Shown here piece by piece: positions 6,639 to 12,372 of a stretch of DNA of 13,831 bases (positions are counted from its first letter, which is position 1; each line of letters opens with the position of its first letter). The stretch comes from CAYPOY01 sp964412395. GTDB taxonomy: Bacteria > Chloroflexota > Anaerolineae > B4-G1. Location: assembly GCA_964412395.1 (NCBI GenBank), contig CAYPOY010000121.1, positions 1 through 13,831 of the forward strand, written 5' to 3'. Under the pieces are notes generated by a model that saw only the letters and a program-made list of their open reading frames with translations, was not told the DNA's origin and ran no database searches. A program made the translations under genes and the position numbers.

Positions 6639-6826
6639 TGCCTATCGAAGTATGGGTGCCAATGGCATCCGGCGGCGACGATGACGATGGATCCAGTGGC
6701 AATGCGCAAGTCGATAACCACCATGGTTGCATAGTCGGTCACTGGTGGGAATATGGCGCACATACAGCGTCTTTCTTCTCAGGAACGAAGACCAGTAACG
6801 ACGTGATTTACTGTTCCTGTAACTGA
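6638..6826 (+). CDS. Small cysteine-containing peptide, unknown
   Basis: This is a short ORF of up to 62 residues (54 if it starts at ATG 6662). Its first half is acidic and glycine-rich (SGGDDDDGSSGN). Its second half begins VDNHHGC, holds a His/Trp/Ser/Thr-rich stretch and ends in CSCN. There are three cysteines, all in the second half, and no transmembrane helix or classical signal peptide. Reasons to believe it is real: an AGGAGG site and phased operators with a -10 element lie directly upstream, and the stop is 21 nt before the next gene, which has its own ribosome binding site. The base composition is less GC-rich than the surroundings. It could be a leader-plus-core peptide substrate, a small metal- or disulfide-binding protein, or a leader peptide. 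No modification enzyme is visible in the window. The start codon is unresolved. Confidence 0.5.
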   Translation: MPIEVWVPMASGGDDDDGSSGNAQVDNHHGCIVGHWWEYGAHTASFFSGTKTSNDVIYCSCN

Positions 6827-6847
6827 TTCACATAAAGGAGACAAGAA

Positions 6848-7570
6848 ATGAAAGCGTACAAAATGATCGGTGTATTGGTGGTGGCCCTTGTGCTTGCCGC
6901 AGGCGGGCTCTTCCTGGTCCTTGGGCCCGTGACAACCACAGGAGCCCAGGTGCCTGATTCTGCTCCGACGCCGACCCCTCCTGATACTTCTCGAGCGGCG
7001 GCACCGGTTCAGCCCAGCGGTATCGCTGACCCTGATGCCTTAACCGACGTCGGGATCGGTTTGGAGTCGATAACGCAGATCGTGGGCCCTCCATTGATTC
7101 CCCCTCCTGACGTTCCAGGGTACTACACACCACTGCCCGCCGGCGTAACCCAGGTCACTGCCGCCGGGCCAGTGGCCTACCTGGCCGACCCACCGGCTGA
7201 GATGGCCGAATCCATCGCTGTTCACATATCGCCCCACAAGTCCGGGATGGATACGGACGTCGTCGCCTTTGCCGTCCGATCTAGCGTCCGTTATTCAGAC
7301 GGAGAACACACTGTCCTGGTCACCACGGCGCAATTCTCCCCCGCAGCCCAGGAGGCCTATGCCCAGGGACGGATACAACTCGGTACAGAATCCATCCATC
7401 TGACCGACGGGACGCCTGCCTGGTTCGTCGAGCAAAAGGGCTTGCTGACCCCCAACTGGGTGGTCTTCCAGCGCGATGACTACTTCATCACCATAGCCAG
7501 CGATCTACCCGCGGCAGAAGTCAAGGCGTTAGCGTCCCGGATTGTGTTCAATGCCGGCGATCCAGACTAG
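6848..7570 (+). CDS. Membrane-anchored or secreted protein with DUF4367-like tail
   Basis: This is a 240-residue protein. A single N-terminal hydrophobic segment (~7-27) is a signal anchor or signal peptide. No lipobox cysteine is present and the whole protein lacks cysteine. A Pro/Thr-rich low-complexity stretch (~38-58) follows, then a globular region of ~150 residues. Its end has the pattern 'DGTPAWFVEQKG ... VVFQRDDYFITIASDLPAAEVKALASRI'. That resembles the end of DUF4367-type domains found in extracytoplasmic proteins linked to envelope stress regulation. The family match is tentative. AAAGGAG at 6834-6840 is a good ribosome binding site. The gene follows the small peptide ORF by 21 nt and is closed by a hairpin at 7613-7644, so the two probably form an operon driven from the 6581 promoter. 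Confidence 0.85.
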   Translation: MKAYKMIGVLVVALVLAAGGLFLVLGPVTTTGAQVPDSAPTPTPPDTSRAAAPVQPSGIADPDALTDVGIGLESITQIVGPPLIPPPDVPGYYTPLPAGVTQVTAAGPVAYLADPPAEMAESIAVHISPHKSGMDTDVVAFAVRSSVRYSDGEHTVLVTTAQFSPAAQEAYAQGRIQLGTESIHLTDGTPAWFVEQKGLLTPNWVVFQRDDYFITIASDLPAAEVKALASRIVFNAGDPD

Positions 7571-7612
7571 CCCCGACGCAGGCTCGTGAGGTAACGGCTC
7601 ATGGAATGGCGC

Positions 7613-7644
7613 GAGCCCCATGTCAACGTTCGGGCATGGGGCTC
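7613..7644 (+). terminator. Probable terminator hairpin after the 6848 gene
   Basis: There is a perfect 10-bp inverted repeat, GAGCCCCATG and CATGGGGCTC, around a 12-nt loop that itself contains the palindrome AACGTT. It is 42 nt past the stop codon. Only a weak T-rich stretch (GTTCTTT at 7651-7657) follows, so it may be a weak terminator or an mRNA-stabilising stem rather than a classical rho-independent terminator. Confidence 0.45.
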
Positions 7645-7725
7645 CTCCGTGTTCTTTGCTGAAGGTACCTGGAGGTACATCGGTCCGGGAGTAAGGGCCG
7701 TCCATTTGTGAGGGATTGAATTGAT

Positions 7726-9150
7726 ATGAGGAAAGTCTCAAAGCCTATGCTATCCGTAGCTATAACGCTGTCCATTGCCCTGCTGTCTGTCCTGGTCGCC
7801 TGCAGCGGCACGCTCGACCTGGCGGTCGAGACCACGCCAGCGGCCGTGGCGACCATCGCCGCGCTGGCCACCGAGAACGCCCATCTTGCCACGCTGGTAG
7901 CCGAACGGAAGGCAGCACCGCCCGTGCCGCAGCATCCCCCGAAGCCCACGCCCACAAAGTGGTCCCCGCCGACCACGCCGTCGGCCGACCCGCTACCCGC
8001 TGCGCTCGTCTACCGTATCCCGGCCGGCGCCGAGAGCGAGATCCACGTCTTGGAACCAGGCGGGGCGGACCTCCGGCCGCTCACGCTGCCGTCACACGCC
8101 GGGCATTACCAGGTGACCGAGCGTCGCCTGGCTTACACTCTCGACGGCGCCATCTATCTGGCCGACCTGGCCGATGGCACCACGCGGGAACTCTACGACG
8201 CCTTTGACCGCCGTGCCCCGGACTTTGATCTGTGCTGGTCGTCGGACGGGCGGGGGCTGGCCTATGCCCTGGCCTACGAGGAGGCAGATGGCAGCCGCAT
8301 GGTAGAACTGGGCACGCTGGATGGTTATCAGCAGGAAGTCGTGACCGTCCTGACGGCCCGCCCCGCCGGCCCCACGCCTACGCCACCCCCTATGCCGTCG
8401 GCGCCATCGCTCCCTGGCTTTGCCAACCTGCACCTGCTGGGTTTCGACCGCGCAGCGGGGCGCATCTACGCAATGCCGATTGGTGGTGCAGAAGGGTATA
8501 CCGCCCTGTGGGCTTTCGATGTGGAGACAGGCGAGCGTGTCCGGACTATACCTATGGAAGAACCAGAGGATGTCCTGGACATGGCATTGTCGCCCGACTT
8601 TCGGCGGTTGGCTGTCAGACGGGTCGCCACCAGGCCCGCTCAGGCGGTTGTGGCGGTGTACGACCTGGAAACCGGAGAGGTGATGGATGAGATCACCTAC
8701 GCACTTCCGGCCGACACTCACCTGTCCGGACTTTATTGGCTGCCTGATGGGACCCAGATGGTGGGTCTGTTGGAAGAGGAAACTATGCCTGGGTTGGTGG
8801 CCACGCCCACGTTGGGGCTGTGGGTGCTGGATCTGGACCAGCACATCGCTCGACCGGTAGTGGCACTGGAGAGCCCCGAGGCCGGGTTCACCGGCTGGAG
8901 ACACAGCGCGGTGCCGGACACTGGCGATCTCGTGCTGCTTTGGTGGCTGGATGCCCTCTCCCGCGAGTGGCACTACCAACTGGTGGACGTCGCCACCAGC
9001 CAGATTGAGGACATCTCCTTGCCACCCGGCGCCGATGTGCTGGGCTGGGCGTCACAAGTTAGTGATGCCACCATCCCCGAGCCATCGCCCACGCTACCGC
9101 CACTGTTCACCCCCCAGCCCACGACGACCCCGGAACCGGCTGGCGGGTGA
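7726..9150 (+). CDS. Coiled-coil-stalk beta-propeller lipoprotein (copy A)
   Basis: This is a 474-residue exported lipoprotein with the lipobox VLVAC, giving lipidated Cys26. Right after it come GTLDLAVETTP and a short Ala/Leu heptad-like helix (~40-60), a probable coiled-coil stalk. A Pro/Thr linker (~64-88) and the PLPAALVYRI motif (89-98) follow. Propeller-like strands span ~100-440, with blades such as CWSSDGRGLAY (~170) and ALSPDFRRLAV (~287). A Pro-rich insert interrupts the propeller at 213-231. The domain ends LPPGADVLGWAS (432-443), followed by a Pro/Thr-rich tail. The next gene, 60 nt downstream, is a diverged relative with the same stalk. A weak ribosome binding site (GAGGG) lies ~11 nt before the ATG. 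The propeller probably binds a ligand or partner outside the cell. No catalytic motif is visible. Confidence 0.88.
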   Translation: MRKVSKPMLSVAITLSIALLSVLVACSGTLDLAVETTPAAVATIAALATENAHLATLVAERKAAPPVPQHPPKPTPTKWSPPTTPSADPLPAALVYRIPAGAESEIHVLEPGGADLRPLTLPSHAGHYQVTERRLAYTLDGAIYLADLADGTTRELYDAFDRRAPDFDLCWSSDGRGLAYALAYEEADGSRMVELGTLDGYQQEVVTVLTARPAGPTPTPPPMPSAPSLPGFANLHLLGFDRAAGRIYAMPIGGAEGYTALWAFDVETGERVRTIPMEEPEDVLDMALSPDFRRLAVRRVATRPAQAVVAVYDLETGEVMDEITYALPADTHLSGLYWLPDGTQMVGLLEEETMPGLVATPTLGLWVLDLDQHIARPVVALESPEAGFTGWRHSAVPDTGDLVLLWWLDALSREWHYQLVDVATSQIEDISLPPGADVLGWASQVSDATIPEPSPTLPPLFTPQPTTTPEPAGG

Positions 9151-9210
9151 ACCAGGCAGACGCAGTGGCACGAAGTGACGCCATACAAGGAAACCACCTG
9201 GAGATTTTAT

Positions 9211-10860
9211 ATGCGAACCACACGATGTACACTGTCCCGTATCACCGGGCCGATTCTGGCCCTCGCTCTCACACTCACCGCCTGCACCGGCACCTTCGAC
9301 CTGCGGGTCGAGACCACGCCGGGGCCCGAGGCGACGCTGGCCGTGCTGGAGGCCGAAAACGCCCGTCTGGCCACGCAGGTAGCCGAACTGGAGGCGCGAT
9401 CAGACCTGGGGAAACTGGCCTACCTGCAAGGGGGTGACATCTGGGTCAGAGAACTGCCCGACGGGGAGCCCCAGCGCCTCACCGACGACGGCCACAACGC
9501 CGCCCCGCGCTGGTCCCCCTCCGGCAACTGGCTGACTTTCCGCAAGGAGAACGACGTGTGGATCATGCGCGCAGACGGCACCGATGCCTGCCGCATTTCA
9601 GCGGCCTCGTCCCGGGATTACGCCTGGTCGTCGGTGGCCGACCGGCTGGCCTACGTCGCCGGCCAGTCGAGCCTGCGTCTCATCGAAAAGAACGATCTGG
9701 CACAGGGCGAAGGGATTGTGCTCCTTCGGCTGGCCATCGAAGAACAATCACTCACCACCATCCAGTACCTGGCCTGGAGCCCGGACGGGCGACGGCTGGC
9801 CTACGTGCTGCAAATTGGCCAGCCCGAGGCGCTGCCGGACCACTTGGGCATTGGATACGTTGACCTGGAATCCGGCCCCCGCGAACTCTACGCACCCCCC
9901 AGCCCGCCGCAGGACGGCTTGATCCTGGCCGGCTGGACGACTGATGGGCAGTCCATTCTCTTCTGGCGTGACTTGCTGTTCTCGGCCTCGGTCGCGGCCG
10001 ACGGGCTGCCGCTGCTGCGCCTGCCGCTGGATGGGGGCGAACCCGTAGAGGTGGCCGACTTTACGCTGTTACACCCCGACTTCTGGAGCGGCTCGCCCAC
10101 TGGCCAACAGGTGGCGCTGACGGTGGGAGCCGGGCGTGAGACCTGGACCAACAAGCGTATCCTCTTGGTGGATATGGAGACGGCCGGCCGAGAATACCTG
10201 ACCGACGAGACTGTGTCGGCCTTTTCCCCTGCCTTCTCACCCGACGGCCAATACATCGCCTACGTGGCCGCGCCCGACGTCGGCCACGTACACGTATGGG
10301 GTGGCGACGAGGCCAAAGCCGCTGCAGCCCAGCGCCGCATCTGGGTGATGAACGTGGACGGCTCCGACCAGCACCCCCTCACCGACGACCCGGCCTACCG
10401 CGACGAGCGACCGCTGTGGTCGGCGGACGGGACACACGTGCTCTTCGCCCGGCTCAATGAGGACGGGCGTGCGTCACTGTGGCTAATGGACGCGGCAGGC
10501 GGCGCGTCCGAGCAGGTGGTGGGCGAACTGACGCCAGCGCCGGAGTGGTTCGGCAACTACGGCTACATCGCCTGGAACCAGTTGTTCGACTGGTGGAGCG
10601 GGCCTGCAGAGTGGCCCGGCGACAGCACACGCTATACCACTCCAGCGCCCAGCGTTACCCCTATGCCCACTCCCACGCAGTGGTTCCTGCCGACCCCCAC
10701 GCCCCGGCCGCCGGCAAGCGCTACGCCTCCGCCCACGACCGGCGTCAAGCCGCTGCCCGCCATGCTCGTCTACCGCATACTGGCCGAGAGCGGCGGCCAG
10801 GCGGAGGAGATCCTGCTGCCATCTGACGGCGACGTACTGGGCTGGGCATCGCTCCCGTAA
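9211..10860 (+). CDS. Coiled-coil-stalk TolB-like propeller lipoprotein (copy B)
   Basis: This is a 549-residue lipoprotein with the lipobox LTLTAC, giving lipidated Cys25. The mature N-terminus GTFDLRVETTP and the leucine-rich heptads TLAVLEAENARLATQVAELEA match copy A. The TolB/WD40-like propeller covers ~66-445, with clear blades: WSPSGNWLTF (~101), WSPDGRRLAY (~189), FSPDGQYIAY (~342) and WSADGTHVLF (~403). Blades ending 'DIWV' and 'RIWVMNVDGSDQ' are typical of TolB-like proteins. A long Pro/Thr linker (~477-512) is followed by a ~37-residue tail. That tail joins the start motif (PLPAMLVYRI) and end motif (LPSDGDVLGWAS) of copy A's propeller region with nothing between them. Start ATG 9211 has GGAG 7 nt upstream. 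An ATG at 9175 would place 12 extra residues before the signal peptide. Confidence 0.9.
   Translation: MRTTRCTLSRITGPILALALTLTACTGTFDLRVETTPGPEATLAVLEAENARLATQVAELEARSDLGKLAYLQGGDIWVRELPDGEPQRLTDDGHNAAPRWSPSGNWLTFRKENDVWIMRADGTDACRISAASSRDYAWSSVADRLAYVAGQSSLRLIEKNDLAQGEGIVLLRLAIEEQSLTTIQYLAWSPDGRRLAYVLQIGQPEALPDHLGIGYVDLESGPRELYAPPSPPQDGLILAGWTTDGQSILFWRDLLFSASVAADGLPLLRLPLDGGEPVEVADFTLLHPDFWSGSPTGQQVALTVGAGRETWTNKRILLVDMETAGREYLTDETVSAFSPAFSPDGQYIAYVAAPDVGHVHVWGGDEAKAAAAQRRIWVMNVDGSDQHPLTDDPAYRDERPLWSADGTHVLFARLNEDGRASLWLMDAAGGASEQVVGELTPAPEWFGNYGYIAWNQLFDWWSGPAEWPGDSTRYTTPAPSVTPMPTPTQWFLPTPTPRPPASATPPPTTGVKPLPAMLVYRILAESGGQAEEILLPSDGDVLGWASLP
10752..10857 (+). repeat. Collapsed remnant of a copy-A-type propeller
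   Basis: The 3' end of the copy B gene matches two separated parts of the copy A gene: about 7990-8019 (PLPAALVYRI) and about 9019-9054 (LPPGADVLGWAS). In copy A these lie roughly 330 codons apart. Here they lie about a dozen residues apart. The simplest reading is fusion of a second propeller unit followed by a large in-frame internal deletion. Confidence 0.55.
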
Positions 10861-10953
10861 CCCATCGCCTGGACGTGGAACCTTGGGGCGCGGCCAGACG
10901 TCTTATGAGTGATAGGTAGGTAACGTTTCTGATGTTCGAGAAGGAGGTGCACG

Positions 10954-12249
10954 ATGGTTAAGCGAGTTCGTTTGCTCATCGGAGTGCTCGTCGCGCTGAT
11001 GCTGACCAGTACAGCGTTGGCCCAGCCGCCTTGGCCTCAGCACTCCGACCCCACCTGGCAGGCGTCATATTGGAACAACATGACGCTTTCCGGATCCCCA
11101 GTGCTCCAGCGCAGCGAGGCCAACCTGGACTACGACTGGGGGACCGGCTCTCCGGGTCCCGGCGTCAACACGAACCACTTTTCCGCCCGCTGGACCCGCT
11201 ACATTGACGAGGAGCCCGGCACATACCGTTTCACGGCCACCAGCGACGACGGGATCCGGGTCTGGGTAGACAGCGCTCTGATCATCAACGAGTGGTACGA
11301 CCACCCGCCGAAAACAGTCAGCGTCGAGAAGCACCTGAGTACTGGTCATCACCTGGTGAAGGTCGAGTTCTACGAAAACACCGGCGGGGCCGTTGCCAGG
11401 GTCTCGTGGGCGCCAACATCCGTGCCGATCACCAACTGGTGCGGCGAGTACTTCAACACCGTGACGCTCAGCGGCAGCCCGGCCCTGGTGCGCGACGACG
11501 CCGACATCAACTTCGACTGGGGCATCGGCTCACCCGCCTCGGGCGTCATCGGAGCGGACAGGTTTTCGGTCCGTTGGACGCGGGATCTCAACTTGCCGGC
11601 CGGTATGTACCGCTTCACCATGAGGGTGGACGATGGCGGCCGTCTCTGGGTGAACCATCACCTGCTCATTGATACCTGGCGGGACCAGCCCCCCACGACG
11701 TACACTGGTGAGATTTACCTGCCGGGCAGCACTGTCCCGGTCAAGATGGAGTACTACGAGAACGGTGGCGGGGCCGTTGCCCAGCTCTCGTGGGATCGCG
11801 TGGATGCTCCACCACCGCCACCATCGGACGCGGTGATCGTTGACGACACCGACGCGGGCTTTGTCAAAGGAGGAGCACCGGCCGGCTGGCGCACGGTGGC
11901 CGAAGGCTACGGAGGCCGCCTGACCTGGACGCGCAACAACGACCGGGTGTGGTCGAACTACAACTGGGCGCGCTGGTATCCCAGCCTGCGCCCGGGGCGA
12001 TACGAGGTCTTCGCCTACATTCCGGAGCGCTACACGACCACCTCGCAGGCGCGTTACTGGATATCGCACGCCAGCGGCTTTAGCCTGCGCATCGTGAACC
12101 AGTCGGTCAACGGCAACCGCTGGGTGTCCGTGGGAACGTACCGCTTCCGGGGCACGCGCGCCGACTACGTCTCGCTGGCCGACGTCACCTTCGAGCCGCG
12201 CCTGTCGCGCCTGATCGGATTTGACGCCGTGAAATGGGAGCCGCGCTAA
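10954..12249 (+). CDS. Secreted protein: two PA14 domains plus golvesin-like C-terminal domain
   Basis: This is a 431-residue protein with a classical signal peptide (residues 1-23, cleavage after ALA). PA14 module 1 spans ~36-152, with signature SDDGIRVWVD near 97-106. Module 2 spans ~162-281, with VDDGGRLWVN near 225-234. Each module ends in a 'V(K/P)VxxYEN..GGAVA..SW' strand. A proline run (~286-290) leads to a ~140-residue C-terminal domain (~293-431), starting VIVDDTDAGF and ending IGFDAVKW. That pattern matches the golvesin/Xly CBD-like domain found at the ends of secreted bacterial enzymes and surface proteins. PA14 domains usually bind carbohydrate or act as rigid spacers. No catalytic domain is present, so this is a probable surface-binding protein. 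AAGGAGG at 10941-10947 supports the start. A terminator follows. Confidence 0.9.
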   Translation: MVKRVRLLIGVLVALMLTSTALAQPPWPQHSDPTWQASYWNNMTLSGSPVLQRSEANLDYDWGTGSPGPGVNTNHFSARWTRYIDEEPGTYRFTATSDDGIRVWVDSALIINEWYDHPPKTVSVEKHLSTGHHLVKVEFYENTGGAVARVSWAPTSVPITNWCGEYFNTVTLSGSPALVRDDADINFDWGIGSPASGVIGADRFSVRWTRDLNLPAGMYRFTMRVDDGGRLWVNHHLLIDTWRDQPPTTYTGEIYLPGSTVPVKMEYYENGGGAVAQLSWDRVDAPPPPPSDAVIVDDTDAGFVKGGAPAGWRTVAEGYGGRLTWTRNNDRVWSNYNWARWYPSLRPGRYEVFAYIPERYTTTSQARYWISHASGFSLRIVNQSVNGNRWVSVGTYRFRGTRADYVSLADVTFEPRLSRLIGFDAVKWEPR

Positions 12250-12285
12250 GGTAACCGCCGGCGAGTGCGGTCAATTCAATATAGA

Positions 12286-12322
12286 GACGCTCCCCCGGGA
12301 AGATGGGGAGACGTCCATTTTT
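12286..12322 (+). terminator. Rho-independent terminator between the PA14 genes
   Basis: The stem pairs GACGCTCCCC (12286-12295) with GGGGAGACGTC (12305-12315), giving 10 bp with one bulged A. The loop is about 9 nt. A run of five T at 12318-12322 follows directly. It lies 37 nt past the stop of the first PA14 gene and 50 nt before the second, so it may also act as an attenuator for read-through into the second. Confidence 0.65.
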
Positions 12323-12372
12323 GCCTGCCAGTTCGGCAGCAAGGCAAACACAATTCGAGTGGAGGTGATAAA

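Noticed and set aside
8092..8979. Antisense ORF (295 codons) opposite the copy A lipoprotein
   Set aside because: Its composition is not protein-like and the sense strand encodes a signal peptide, lipobox and propeller.
9175..9210. Upstream ATG start for copy B lipoprotein
   Set aside because: ATG 9211 has GGAG at correct spacing and gives a standard-length lipoprotein signal peptide.
10861..10953. Intergenic stretch between copy B and the first PA14 gene
   Set aside because: Apart from the ribosome binding site at 10941-10947, no terminator or promoter stands out.
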